Positions 16,465-25,631 of a stretch of DNA of 64,000 nt are shown here, piece after piece. Numbering within the stretch: position 1 is the first letter of the stretch; every line of letters starts with the position of its first letter. Origin of the DNA: Salegentibacter salarius. GTDB lineage: Bacteria; Bacteroidota; Bacteroidia; Flavobacteriales; Flavobacteriaceae. The translations under genes and the position numbers were made by a program. The stretch spans positions 241,873 through 305,872 of the forward strand of contig NZ_FVZF01000001.1 of the NCBI RefSeq assembly GCF_900168265.1, read 5' to 3'. The notes under the pieces were generated by a model. The model was not told the DNA's origin. It made no database searches and was given only the letters and a program-made list of their open reading frames with translations.

Positions 16465-18333
16465 ATGACAGATATAATTCAACTTTTACCAGACCATGTG
16501 GCGAATCAGATTGCTGCCGGGGAAGTGGTGCAAAGGCCGGCTTCGGTGGTAAAGGAACTCGTGGAAAATGCTATTGATGCAGGTTCTGGGAATATCCAGG
16601 TGGTAATAAAAGATGCCGGAAAAACGCTTATTCAGGTGGTTGATGATGGTAAAGGAATGAGCCTTACCGATGCCAGGATGTGTTTTGAACGCCACGCTAC
16701 TTCAAAAATTAAAGCTGCTGAAGATCTTTTTAGTTTACAAACCAAAGGCTTTAGGGGAGAAGCATTGGCTTCTATTGCTGCAATTGCCCACGTAGAGTTG
16801 AAGACCAAACCGGAAGATGATGAAGTTGGAACACAAATTAAAGTTGAAGGCAGTAAAGTTGCCAATCAGGATGTTTGTGTTTGTCCTAAAGGAACTTCGG
16901 TAAGTGTAAAAAATCTGTTTTATAATATTCCTGCAAGAAGGAATTTTTTGAAATCAGATGCGGTAGAAACCCGGCATATTATAGATGAATTCCAAAGGGT
17001 GGCTTTAGCACATCCACAAATCGCTTTTTCATTATTTCATAACGGAAGTGAGCTTTTTCAGCTCCCGGAAACTAATCACAGGCAACGAATTACTAATATT
17101 TTTGGTGGAAAAACCAACGAAAAACTGGTGCCGGTAACCGAGGAAACCGAGATTGTTGAAATTTCGGGATTTGTTGGGAAACCAGAGTTTGCAAAGAAAT
17201 CGCGGGGAGAACAGTTCTTTTTTGTAAATAATCGATTTATAAAAAGTCCTTATTTAAATCACGCGGTAGTAGCTGCTTTTGAAGGTTTATTAAAAGATAA
17301 ATCTTATCCCAGTTATTTCCTTTTCTTAAAAGTTGATCCAAAAAGTATAGATATCAATATTCATCCTACTAAAACTGAAATTAAGTTTGATGATGAACAT
17401 GCGCTTTATGCGATTTTAAGAAGCGCTATAAAACATAGTTTAGGTCAGTTTAATGTAGCTCCGGTCCTGGATTTTGATCGCGATGCAAACCTGGACACGC
17501 CTTACGATTATAAAAATAGATCTGCTGAAGTACCTCAGGTAGAAGTAGATCGTAATTTTAATCCATTCCAGGAAGAAAATGCCCGAACTCATAAAACAGG
17601 TTCAAATTCTTTTTCTTCAAACTTTAAAAAAGAGCGCGGAGAAAGTTGGGAGAGCTTATATGCCGGATTACAAACCGAAGATACGCCTAAGCTTGATTCA
17701 GATTTTAGAGAAATAGAGTTTGAAAGCGAGGAAGTAACAGGAAATTTATTCCAGCCTTCGGAGGATAAAGAGGAAAAATCTACCTTTCAGCTTCATAAAA
17801 AATATATTGTAAGTACGCTGAAGAGCGGGATTTTAGTGATAGATCAGCACCGTGCACATACCCGAATTTTATATGAAGAAATGCTGAAAAATATTACCGT
17901 ATCGGCAGCAGTGAGCCAACAGTTGTTGTTTCCGTTAAATCTTCAGTTTAACACGCACGAAATAGAGATATTAAAACAATTAAAGGATTCACTGGAACAA
18001 ACCGGATTTGTATTTTCCGAAGTAAAAAGTGATTCGGTAGAAATTGTTGGAATTCCTACTTTAATTTCAGAAAGTGAAGTAGAAATCTTATTGGAACAGC
18101 TTATTGCCGATTTTGAAAACGATGTGCCCGATAATGGTTTTTCTCAAACCGATCTACTGGCAAAGTCGCTCGCAAAGGGAATGGCGGTAAAATCTGGAAC
18201 ACTTTTAAACAATACTGAGCAGCAGCATATTGTTAACAGGTTGTTTGCTTGTAAAGAACCTGGGCTAAGCCCGTCTAACAGATCGGTTTTCGTTACTTTA
18301 ACGGTAGACGAGCTGGATAAAAAATTTATGTAA
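16465..18333 (+). CDS. mutL: DNA mismatch repair protein MutL
   Basis: This 622-residue protein has an intact N-terminal GHKL ATPase: AAGEVVQRPASVVKELVENA with Glu31 and Asn35, DDGKGM and GFRGEALASI. A low-complexity linker (about 340-430) leads to the C-terminal dimerisation domain. In the endonuclease motif DQHA(X)2E(X)4E, this protein reads DQHRAHTRILYE at 460-471, so the Ala and first Glu are replaced. The terminal region CKEPGLSPSNRSVF lacks the usual CPHGRP metal motif. Strand nicking may therefore be weak or absent. It starts directly at the stop of the small membrane protein and its end abuts the first rhomboid gene. Confidence 0.95.
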   Translation: MTDIIQLLPDHVANQIAAGEVVQRPASVVKELVENAIDAGSGNIQVVIKDAGKTLIQVVDDGKGMSLTDARMCFERHATSKIKAAEDLFSLQTKGFRGEALASIAAIAHVELKTKPEDDEVGTQIKVEGSKVANQDVCVCPKGTSVSVKNLFYNIPARRNFLKSDAVETRHIIDEFQRVALAHPQIAFSLFHNGSELFQLPETNHRQRITNIFGGKTNEKLVPVTEETEIVEISGFVGKPEFAKKSRGEQFFFVNNRFIKSPYLNHAVVAAFEGLLKDKSYPSYFLFLKVDPKSIDINIHPTKTEIKFDDEHALYAILRSAIKHSLGQFNVAPVLDFDRDANLDTPYDYKNRSAEVPQVEVDRNFNPFQEENARTHKTGSNSFSSNFKKERGESWESLYAGLQTEDTPKLDSDFREIEFESEEVTGNLFQPSEDKEEKSTFQLHKKYIVSTLKSGILVIDQHRAHTRILYEEMLKNITVSAAVSQQLLFPLNLQFNTHEIEILKQLKDSLEQTGFVFSEVKSDSVEIVGIPTLISESEVEILLEQLIADFENDVPDNGFSQTDLLAKSLAKGMAVKSGTLLNNTEQQHIVNRLFACKEPGLSPSNRSVFVTLTVDELDKKFM

Positions 18334-19077
18334 ATGGGAAGAATTACCGATACTGTAAAAGTACTTTTAATCATCAATATCATTTTTTTTGTTGGTAGCC
18401 AGTTTCTGGGCGATTATGCATACCAATTATTTGCTCTTTGGTTCTTTGAGAACGAAAATTTTATGCCGTGGCAATTTATTAGCCATATGTTTATGCACGG
18501 CAGCTTGATGCATATTATCTTTAATATGTATGCCTTGTGGGCTTTTGGTGGTCCCATTGAACAAATGCTTGGACAAAAGAAATTTATCTTCTTTTATTTT
18601 TCGGCAGGGCTTGGAGCCGCATTTCTACATACCCTGGTAAATTATATAGAATTTAAAACCGGTTATAATGCATTGTTAGATGCAGGAATGAGCATGGGGA
18701 GTGTAGAGCAACTGCTTAAAACAGGAGAATACTCTACCGCTATTCTGGATTCTGTACCTAAGGAAACCCTACAAAGTCTTTATCAGAGTGTAAATACACC
18801 GGCTGTTGGAGCTTCCGGGGCTATTTACGGTATTCTTGTAGCTTTTGGAATGATGTTTCCTAATGTTGAATTATTCCTGTTATTTGTACCGGTACCTATC
18901 AAGGCGAAATACTTTATTCCTGTGCTTATTTTAATAGATTTATTTTCAGGATTTACAGGATATTCGTTATTTGGAGGTGGCGTAGCACACTTTGCCCATG
19001 TTGGAGGTGCTTTGTTTGGCTTTATAATGATGTGGTACTGGAAGAAAAACCAGTTTAACCAAAACCGCTGGGATTGA
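18334..19077 (+). CDS. Rhomboid family intramembrane serine protease (first of two)
   Basis: This 247-residue polytopic protein has about six membrane segments. The catalytic Ser161 is in GASGAIYG, and the catalytic His is in the last-span motif GVAHFAHVGGALFG. The early family motif HIIFNMYALWAFG provides the conserved His and Asn of the oxyanion region. Rhomboids cleave membrane proteins inside the bilayer. Between spans 2 and 4 there is a polar insert (about residues 108-150), longer than in GlpG. The ATG follows the mutL stop without a gap, and the gene overlaps the second rhomboid by 4 bases. Confidence 0.93.
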   Translation: MGRITDTVKVLLIINIIFFVGSQFLGDYAYQLFALWFFENENFMPWQFISHMFMHGSLMHIIFNMYALWAFGGPIEQMLGQKKFIFFYFSAGLGAAFLHTLVNYIEFKTGYNALLDAGMSMGSVEQLLKTGEYSTAILDSVPKETLQSLYQSVNTPAVGASGAIYGILVAFGMMFPNVELFLLFVPVPIKAKYFIPVLILIDLFSGFTGYSLFGGGVAHFAHVGGALFGFIMMWYWKKNQFNQNRWD

Positions 19078-19991
19078 TGAAAGGATCTGATAAAATAAGA
19101 TATAAACTGCAAACCGCTACGGTAGTTGAAAAGCTGATTGCTATTAACGTATTGGTTTTCTTCCTGTTCTTTTTATTTAGAACTATAGCTTATTTATTTC
19201 AGTTGCCATCAGATTTTTTACTGGAGTGGTTTGTTTTTCCGAAGGAACCGGGAGAGTTTATTTTTAAGCCCTGGTCTATAATCACGTATTCCTTTTTACA
19301 CGGTGGAATTTGGCATATCCTTTCAAATATGCTGATCTTATATTTCTCAGGTATTTATTTTCTGAATTATTTTTCACCCAAAAGATTACTTAATTATTTC
19401 TTTTTAGGGGTAATTATGGGCGCGCTAGTTTATATGTTAAGCTATAATTTATTCCCTGCGTTCCAATCTATGGGCCGTTCTTATTTAATAGGAGCATCGG
19501 CCGGGGTTATGGCGGTTTTGGTGGGAATAGCTACTTATATTCCTAATATGCGGGTAAAGCTGCTTTTAATAGGAAGTATTAAATTCTGGTACATTGCTGC
19601 TTTTTTGGTGGCACTAGATATCATTCAAATTCCAATGAGTAATGCCGGCGGTCACCTGGCACACCTTGGTGGTGCAGCTTTGGGTTATGTTTACACCAAA
19701 CAATTGCAAAAAGGTAATGATATTGGTTCCTGGTTTGAAAAAATAATGGATAGTTTCGCGTCTTTATTCAAAACCACCGAACGCAAGGCCAAAATGAAAA
19801 CTGTATACCGAAAAAACACAAATAAAAAATCGGCTACCCAACAGCGTAAACCTTTTTCTTCCCGAAAATTAGATAAAGATGAAAAGCAGAAAGAAATTGA
19901 TGCTATTTTAGATAAAATAAGTAAAAGTGGCTACGATAGCTTGAGTAAAAGCGAGAAAGATTTTTTATTTAAAGCCGGTAAAGAAGATTAA
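19074..19991 (+). CDS. Rhomboid family intramembrane serine protease (second of two)
   Basis: This 305-residue paralogue of the preceding gene has catalytic Ser142 in GASAGVMAV, the His motif GGHLAHLGGAALG, and HILSNMLILYFSG. After the six-span core there is a roughly 80-residue basic cytoplasmic tail (RKAKMKTVYRKN and later SRKLDKDEKQKEI), which the first rhomboid lacks. This tail ends in a short helical domain (DAILDKISKSGYDSLSKSEK). The GATC-like 4-base overlap (ATGA) with the upstream gene shows coupled translation. Substrates are unknown. Confidence 0.92.
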   Translation: MMKGSDKIRYKLQTATVVEKLIAINVLVFFLFFLFRTIAYLFQLPSDFLLEWFVFPKEPGEFIFKPWSIITYSFLHGGIWHILSNMLILYFSGIYFLNYFSPKRLLNYFFLGVIMGALVYMLSYNLFPAFQSMGRSYLIGASAGVMAVLVGIATYIPNMRVKLLLIGSIKFWYIAAFLVALDIIQIPMSNAGGHLAHLGGAALGYVYTKQLQKGNDIGSWFEKIMDSFASLFKTTERKAKMKTVYRKNTNKKSATQQRKPFSSRKLDKDEKQKEIDAILDKISKSGYDSLSKSEKDFLFKAGKED

Positions 19992-21014
19992 ATGAAAAAG
20001 CTTGGCCTTATAGATAAGATCATTTTTATCTTTAATTCCCTTTTAGGTACCGCATTATTACTATCGTATTTACTAGCCTATATTCCTCCAAAATCCTTTC
20101 CTTTATTATCGGTATTAAGCCTTGGAGTTCCTATTTTAATCCTTGTAAACCTAGGCTTTATGGTTTACTGGATTATAAGATTAAAAAGGCAATTCTTGTT
20201 GTCTTTTATTGTATTGCTTATTGGATATAATTATGTATCCAGTCTTTACCAGTTTAGCTCCAACACCCAAACTTCTGAAGAAGAGGTGAGCATTATGAGC
20301 TATAATGTGCGTATGTTTAATACTTATGATTGGACTGATGAAGAAAATATTCCTGAACGGATCACAGATTTTATAAAGGAAAAGGATCCCGATATTTTAC
20401 TTACCCAGGAGCATACGGTAGATGAAACCAATTTAAAGGAGATCTATCCGTATCATTTTGTGCATAGAAAAGGCAGGAATTCAGAATTTGGTTCGGCCAT
20501 ATTTTCCAAATTTCCTATTGTAGAACAGTATTCTGTTGATTTTCCCCATGACGGAAATAACAATGCTATTTATACCGATATAGTGGTAAAAACAGATACG
20601 CTGCGTGTTTTTAATGTTCACTTTCAATCTTTAAATGTAAAGCCTGAAATTGATAATTTACGAAAGGAAGATTCTAAAAAGTTACTGGGCAGAATAGGAC
20701 AGGGTTTTGGAATGCAACAGGAACAAGCTGAGATGATGATGAAAAAAGTGGGAGAATCTTCACGTAAAACCATTATTGCCGGAGATTTTAATAATACCGC
20801 CTTTTCCTATATTTATGAATTTATAAATGATGAAAGATTTAAAGATGCTTTCCTGGAATCTGGAGAAGGTTTCGGACAAACCTTTAAACTGAATTATTTC
20901 CCGTTACGAATAGATTTTATGCTCTTTGATGCCGGCATACAGATTAACGCCTTTGAGCGCTTTAAAAATGAATTCTCAGATCATTATCCAGTTATGACCC
21001 GGTTTAAAATTTAA
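19992..21014 (+). CDS. Membrane-anchored endonuclease/exonuclease/phosphatase family protein
   Basis: This 340-residue protein has three N-terminal membrane segments (about residues 8-30, 34-57 and 62-80) and a C-terminal EEP hydrolase domain. The metal and catalytic motifs are MSYNVRMFN (Asn), LLTQEH (Glu), IIAGDFNNTAFSY (Asp, Asn) and FSDHYPVM (Asp, His). This metal-dependent fold cleaves phosphodiesters or phosphomonoesters in nucleic acids, lipids or inositol phosphates. The membrane anchor suggests a periplasmic or membrane-bound substrate, but the substrate cannot be told. It is the last gene of the mutL-rhomboid run, and its 3' end overlaps the convergent WbqC gene by 11 bases. Confidence 0.9.
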   Translation: MKKLGLIDKIIFIFNSLLGTALLLSYLLAYIPPKSFPLLSVLSLGVPILILVNLGFMVYWIIRLKRQFLLSFIVLLIGYNYVSSLYQFSSNTQTSEEEVSIMSYNVRMFNTYDWTDEENIPERITDFIKEKDPDILLTQEHTVDETNLKEIYPYHFVHRKGRNSEFGSAIFSKFPIVEQYSVDFPHDGNNNAIYTDIVVKTDTLRVFNVHFQSLNVKPEIDNLRKEDSKKLLGRIGQGFGMQQEQAEMMMKKVGESSRKTIIAGDFNNTAFSYIYEFINDERFKDAFLESGEGFGQTFKLNYFPLRIDFMLFDAGIQINAFERFKNEFSDHYPVMTRFKI

Positions 21015-21654
21015 ATTCCTGTGCTTCCAGAAAATTTAAACTATTTGGGCCTTCATTAAAAATGAGGTCTAAGATGCTTAAATTCGGTAGAAAACCGAGT
21101 TTATCCTGAAAAACCTGCCTATACTCTTGATGCTGAAAGTTGAGCTTTCCTTTTGCATTAATAAGAGGTCTTAAGTCTTTTTTATCTTCAGGGTTAAGAA
21201 TGTATTCTGAAGTTTTATTGAAGTCCAGGTCCAACTGAAGCGTTTCGGTTACAAACTCCAAACAAGCATAATTAAAGTCTAATAGGTAACCGAATTTCTT
21301 ATGATAAAGAGGGTAAATTTCGTCTTCATAAAACTCGAAAAAAGGGGAAGTCTGGTAAGAGGCTTTTAAGGCACGCCAATGTTGCTTTTGCCATTCAAAG
21401 TCATTTTCAATTTGCACCTCTTTATAAAGTTGGTGCTTTCCTGCTTTTTTAGGCTCACCCGTTAATGCCGAGCGATGCTTAATGGGAATATTAAGTAGCA
21501 ATTTTCCATTAGAATCATAGATATACATCCGGTTTCTATAGGTTTGTTTCTGGTAATTATCTTCATTTTCAAAATGAACTTTATCTGCCTTTACCAGCGC
21601 AACAAATTGAGAAACCGGCCCAAAATAGGCCGGATGTATTAGGATCTCTTCCAT
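21004..21654 (-). CDS. WbqC family protein
   Basis: This 216-residue soluble protein has the WbqC-family opening HPAYFGPVSQFVALVKADKVHFE, seen here as ILIHPAYFGPVSQF, and the block YQKQTYRNRMYIYDSNGK, LNIPIKHR. Family members occur in O-antigen and polysaccharide clusters and are proposed to act on sugar amine or acyl groups; the biochemical role is not settled. Its start directly follows the stop of lepB, so the two are co-transcribed, an arrangement common in Bacteroidota. Confidence 0.85.
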   Translation of the reverse strand: MEEILIHPAYFGPVSQFVALVKADKVHFENEDNYQKQTYRNRMYIYDSNGKLLLNIPIKHRSALTGEPKKAGKHQLYKEVQIENDFEWQKQHWRALKASYQTSPFFEFYEDEIYPLYHKKFGYLLDFNYACLEFVTETLQLDLDFNKTSEYILNPEDKKDLRPLINAKGKLNFQHQEYRQVFQDKLGFLPNLSILDLIFNEGPNSLNFLEAQEFKF

Positions 21655-23229
21655 TTAAGCGTTTTTCCTGCGTTTTTTAAAGTAATTGAAGGCAATAATA
21701 ATAACGACTATAATTAGGAAATAAGGCAAGTAGGAGGTAGGTGGAGCGTCTCCTTTTACCGTTGTAAAAACGCGATCCCACCTAATTTTATTAAAGAACC
21801 CCTGGGCATTAGCGTCCCAACTCATCCATACAAAAACAGGTTTACCTACCACGTGATTTTCGGGAACAAAGCCCCAGGTTCGGCTGTCTTCGCTGTTATG
21901 GCGGTTATCTCCCATCATCCAGTAATAATTCTGCTTAAAGGTATAGGAATTTACAGGTTGACCGTTTAATAAAACCTGAGTGCCGTTAAGGCTTAATTTA
22001 TTATTTATGCCCATTTCGCTACCTTCATAAGTTTCTATAATTCTCTTATAGAATGGCATCGATTTAGAAGTAAGATCTACAGTTACGCCCTCTTTTGGGA
22101 TATAAATTGGTCCCATATGATCATTATTCCAACTTAATTTTCCATCGTTAGGAAAAATACTTCGGTTTTTAGACCCTAAAGAATCAGAATATCTTTGGAT
22201 GCTGGTAACGTTTGGGTGATTTTTAATTCTATTATACGCAGCTTCGGTTAAAGCTTTTATATAGAATTGATTGGTATTGGGATCGTGATAATAACCATCA
22301 GTAATATCATATTCCTCATATAAATATCTCGGGTTAAAGCCCTGCCCATTCGTGGTACCATAATAGGTAAACTGTGGTCTTGCCCGGCCGGGAAGTTGAA
22401 GAGGTTCGTTGTTTACAATTACCTTTCCTTCACTTACCTGAAGTGAATCTCCCGGAAGTCCAACAGCACGTTTTACGTAATTAGATTTTTTGTCGATAGG
22501 TTTGTAATAGTATTTCCCATCGCCATATTGCTGAAAAGCGTTTACAGTATCTACGGGCCAGTTAAATACTACAATATCATTGCGTTCGATCTCTTCGAAA
22601 CCGGGTAATCTTAGATAAGGAATTTGAGGTTCGGTTAAGTAAGATTTTATTCCTAAAACCGGGATTGTATCATGAACCATTGGAAAAGCTACTGCGGTTC
22701 TGGGTAATCTTGCACCATAATGAAATTTACTCACAAACAAAAAGTCTCCTACCAGTAAGGTTTTCTCTAAGGAAGAAGTGGGTATGGTAAAGGGTTGTAT
22801 TACATAAGTATGCACAATCGTAGCCGCTATTACTGCAAAAAGTATCGAGCTTATCCATTCTCCTGCAGCTGTTCTGGGTTTTAAGCTTCTGTCTTCAATA
22901 TATTTTACATCGGTAGCGTAGTTTATATAGTAAATATAAAAACCGAGTGTAAAAATAGCTAAAAGCGTATCTGTAGTACTATGGCGCCCAAAACTCCTAA
23001 TGGTTTCCACCCAAATTACCGGGAACATGATCAGGTTTACAATGGGGATAAAAAGAAGGATTACCCACCACCACGGTCGGTTTATGATCTTCATTAAAAT
23101 TACAGCATTATAAACCGGAATTGCGGCTTCCCAGGCTTGCCTGCCTGCTTTTTTATATAGTTTCCAGGTACCTGCAAAGTGAATAACCTGAACCAGCAGG
23201 AAAAAGAGAAACCATTCTGTAAATGTCAT
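21655..23229 (-). CDS. lepB: Signal peptidase I with N-terminal membrane extension
   Basis: This is a 524-residue S26A peptidase, much longer than the roughly 320 residues of E. coli LepB. The first 115 residues hold several hydrophobic segments of the DUF5684 type (WWWVILLFIPIVNLIMFPVI) and precede the usual membrane anchor. The catalytic region is PTSSLEKTLLVGDFLFVSK, with the Ser nucleophile just before Leu, and the Lys is in NYVKRAVGLPGD. The closing box is MGDNRHNSEDSRTWGFVP. A long beta-rich insertion (about 285-430) separates the catalytic boxes. A final C-terminal span is followed by KKRRKNA. It removes signal peptides from exported proteins. Confidence 0.95.
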   Translation of the reverse strand: MTFTEWFLFFLLVQVIHFAGTWKLYKKAGRQAWEAAIPVYNAVILMKIINRPWWWVILLFIPIVNLIMFPVIWVETIRSFGRHSTTDTLLAIFTLGFYIYYINYATDVKYIEDRSLKPRTAAGEWISSILFAVIAATIVHTYVIQPFTIPTSSLEKTLLVGDFLFVSKFHYGARLPRTAVAFPMVHDTIPVLGIKSYLTEPQIPYLRLPGFEEIERNDIVVFNWPVDTVNAFQQYGDGKYYYKPIDKKSNYVKRAVGLPGDSLQVSEGKVIVNNEPLQLPGRARPQFTYYGTTNGQGFNPRYLYEEYDITDGYYHDPNTNQFYIKALTEAAYNRIKNHPNVTSIQRYSDSLGSKNRSIFPNDGKLSWNNDHMGPIYIPKEGVTVDLTSKSMPFYKRIIETYEGSEMGINNKLSLNGTQVLLNGQPVNSYTFKQNYYWMMGDNRHNSEDSRTWGFVPENHVVGKPVFVWMSWDANAQGFFNKIRWDRVFTTVKGDAPPTSYLPYFLIIVVIIIAFNYFKKRRKNA

Positions 23230-23351
23230 ATTTTTAGTCTTTGCTTTATTAGTAACAATACTTAGAATTTGTTACTTACTAAGTGAGATAAAATGCCTCA
23301 TTACCTCAGGATTATTGTTTTTGCCAACTTACTGTCTGTTGACCTTCAATT

Positions 23352-24068
23352 TTATTTAATTTGGTCAGAAAGTACGTCTTTCATGGTGAAAACGCCTTTT
23401 TTATCTTTGATCCATTCGGCGGCAATAACAGCACCAAGGGCAAAACCCTCCCTGGATTTGGCAGTATGCATAATTTCTATCGTATCTATTTTAGATATGT
23501 AAGAAACGGTGTGGGTGCCGGGAACGTTTTCAATTCTTTTGGCTTTTACCGGAATCTCATCTTCTTCAGCATGATCCAGTTGCCAGTTGTTCTTTTTATC
23601 GTTTTCAGCAATTACTTGCTGGGCCAGGCTTATAGCGGTTCCGCTGGGCGCATCCTGTTTTTGTGTATGGTGAATTTCTTCAATTTCCACGTCATAATCA
23701 CTCATGCCGTTCATCATCTTCGCCAGTTTCCTGTTCAGTTCAAAGAAAAGATTAACGCCCACACTAAAATTTGAAGCATAGATAAATGCAGAATCTTCTT
23801 TTTTGCAGATCTCTACTGCCTTTTCATAATCATCAAGCCAGCCTGTAGTTCCACAAACTACCGGGATATTGTTTTTAAAACAGGTGGTAATATTTTTAAA
23901 AGCTGCTTTGGGAACACTAAAATCTATAGCAACATCAATTTCCATTTTATCCAGCTCGAAGGTATCAATATCTTCTTCAAGCTTTAAAACAATTTCGTGA
24001 CCATGGTTTACTGCAATCTCCTCGATTGTTTTCCCCATTCTTCCGTATCCTAAAAGTGCTAGTTTCAT
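23352..24068 (-). CDS. dapB: 4-hydroxy-tetrahydrodipicolinate reductase
   Basis: This 238-residue enzyme of the diaminopimelate/lysine pathway reduces the product of DapA using NAD(P)H. The nucleotide-binding loop is LGYGRMGKTI at the N-terminus. CGTTGW, SNFSVGVNLF and the signature EIEEIHHTQKQDAPSGTA (catalytic His pair and Lys) are all present. The length is slightly short relative to E. coli DapB but normal in Bacteroidota. It lies between lepB and the DUF5683 gene in the same direction. No lysine riboswitch was seen upstream. Confidence 0.95.
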   Translation of the reverse strand: MKLALLGYGRMGKTIEEIAVNHGHEIVLKLEEDIDTFELDKMEIDVAIDFSVPKAAFKNITTCFKNNIPVVCGTTGWLDDYEKAVEICKKEDSAFIYASNFSVGVNLFFELNRKLAKMMNGMSDYDVEIEEIHHTQKQDAPSGTAISLAQQVIAENDKKNNWQLDHAEEDEIPVKAKRIENVPGTHTVSYISKIDTIEIMHTAKSREGFALGAVIAAEWIKDKKGVFTMKDVLSDQIK

Positions 24069-24142
24069 CTCTAATTTTTTTAATCTACTTATAATTCTAA
24101 TTGAAAGGATAACTAATATAGCTATGCTATCTATTTTTATCT

Positions 24143-24733
24143 TTAAAAGCTATAATTTAAGGAAAAGCCATACTTAGACTTGCCCGTAAAATTGTCAAAC
24201 TCCATATTGGGTTTTAAACTAAGGTCTTCACTAACATTAAATTGCTGTAGGTGTGCGTTTACATTGGCGTCAATAATATTTAATACGTAAAACCCTGCAA
24301 TTACCAGTATCGAGATTTCTTTATTTCTACGGTAAAATTCCTGTGCTCTTATTAGTCCGTCGTCAGATATTCTTTCGTCTCCATCTACAGTAAATTCATC
24401 TTTTCTACCAGCAAGCCGATTTTTATAAGCATCTCTATAGCGGTTCCATTCTTTATTGTTATTTATATAAAAATAAACTCCGGTACCAATTCCGGCGTAA
24501 ACCAACGGAATTTTCCAGTATTTACCGTTGTATGCCTGCCCCAAACCGGGTAGTATAGCCGAGTAAAATGCAGCTTTCGCGGGTGCCAGCGCATTATAAG
24601 GTTTATAATCTTTTTCTTCTGAAATTGTATCTATTACTTCAGGGGTTTCAAGCCTTAAAGAATCTTCCTGGGCCGTAAGTTTGAAAACGAACAACAGAAA
24701 AAAAAGAAATGATAGAACCCAATTAGTCTTCAC
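24143..24733 (-). CDS. DUF5683 domain protein, envelope-associated
   Basis: This 196-residue protein has a cleavable signal peptide (VLSFLFFLLFVFKLTAQ). The DUF5683 core ALAPAKAAFYSAILPGLGQAYNGKYWKIPLVYAGIGT has two likely membrane or hairpin segments. The C-terminus ends SKYGFSLNYSF, resembling an outer-membrane C-terminal strand. The function is unknown. It starts within the last codons of parB (11-base overlap), and this gene order parA-parB-DUF5683-dapB-lepB is common in Flavobacteriia. Confidence 0.85.
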   Translation of the reverse strand: MKTNWVLSFLFFLLFVFKLTAQEDSLRLETPEVIDTISEEKDYKPYNALAPAKAAFYSAILPGLGQAYNGKYWKIPLVYAGIGTGVYFYINNNKEWNRYRDAYKNRLAGRKDEFTVDGDERISDDGLIRAQEFYRRNKEISILVIAGFYVLNIIDANVNAHLQQFNVSEDLSLKPNMEFDNFTGKSKYGFSLNYSF

Positions 24734-25628
24734 CCTGGATAAGTTTTTTTAGTCTAATAAAATCTTCTTCGGAAGAAAATGGAATACTAAGTTTTCCTGA
24801 ACCTTTTTTAGTGACCTTTACATCAACTTTTGTCCCGAGATATTCTGAAAATTCTTTAATTCCTTTTTTGTAAGAAGTAGGAACTGCAGCCGTTTTCTTG
24901 GAAGTTTTTGAAGCTTTTGAACCTTCGTTTACTTCACGCACCAGTTGTTCGGTTTCCCTAACCGATAAAGATTTTTGAAGTATTTTTTCGTAAATCTCCA
25001 GTTGTTTTTGCGGATCGCTAACATTTATAAGTGCGCGGCCGTGCCCCATACTCATAAAACCATCTCTCATTCCTGTTTGAATAATTGGATCGAGTTTTAA
25101 AAGACGTAAGTAGTTGGCTATAGTAGAGCGGTTTTTACCAATGCGTTCACTTAATTGTTCCTGGGTTAGGTTTATTTCATCTATTAAACGCTGGTAAGAA
25201 AGCGAAATCTCAATAGGATCCAGATCCTGGCGTTGAATGTTTTCAACCAAAGCCATTTCTAATGATTCCTGGTCGTTGGCAATCCTTATATATGCAGGAA
25301 TTGTTTCTAAACCTACCAATTTTGAAGCGCGATAACGGCGTTCTCCCGAAACCAGCTGGTATTTATCAAAATCTAGTTTTCTTACGGTAATTGGTTGAAT
25401 TACACCTAATTCTCTTATTGAAGACGCGAGTTCTTTCAGGTTGTCTTCATTAAAACTGGTTCTTGGCTGAAACGGATTTACTTCTACAGAATCTAAATCC
25501 AATTCTACAATATGTCCAACCAGTTTGTCGGCATTTTTATCTTCAGCAGATTGTATATCATTTTGCGGATCTTTCAATAAAGCTGAAAGTCCACGTCCTA
25601 ATGCTTGTTTTTTGGTCGCCTTCGCCAT
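24723..25628 (-). CDS. parB: Chromosome-partitioning protein ParB
   Basis: This 301-residue protein has the chromosomal ParB start KQALGRGLSALL (ParA-interacting), the CTPase motifs VNPFQPRTSF and LVSGERRYRASKL, and a central helix-turn-helix (LTQEQLSERIGKNRSTIANYL). A basic linker and C-terminal dimerisation segment end the protein. ParB spreads from parS sites as a CTP-dependent clamp and recruits SMC. No parS-like palindrome was found in this window. It lies 3 bases after parA. Confidence 0.95.
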   Translation of the reverse strand: MAKATKKQALGRGLSALLKDPQNDIQSAEDKNADKLVGHIVELDLDSVEVNPFQPRTSFNEDNLKELASSIRELGVIQPITVRKLDFDKYQLVSGERRYRASKLVGLETIPAYIRIANDQESLEMALVENIQRQDLDPIEISLSYQRLIDEINLTQEQLSERIGKNRSTIANYLRLLKLDPIIQTGMRDGFMSMGHGRALINVSDPQKQLEIYEKILQKSLSVRETEQLVREVNEGSKASKTSKKTAAVPTSYKKGIKEFSEYLGTKVDVKVTKKGSGKLSIPFSSEEDFIRLKKLIQGED

Positions 25629-25631
25629 CTT

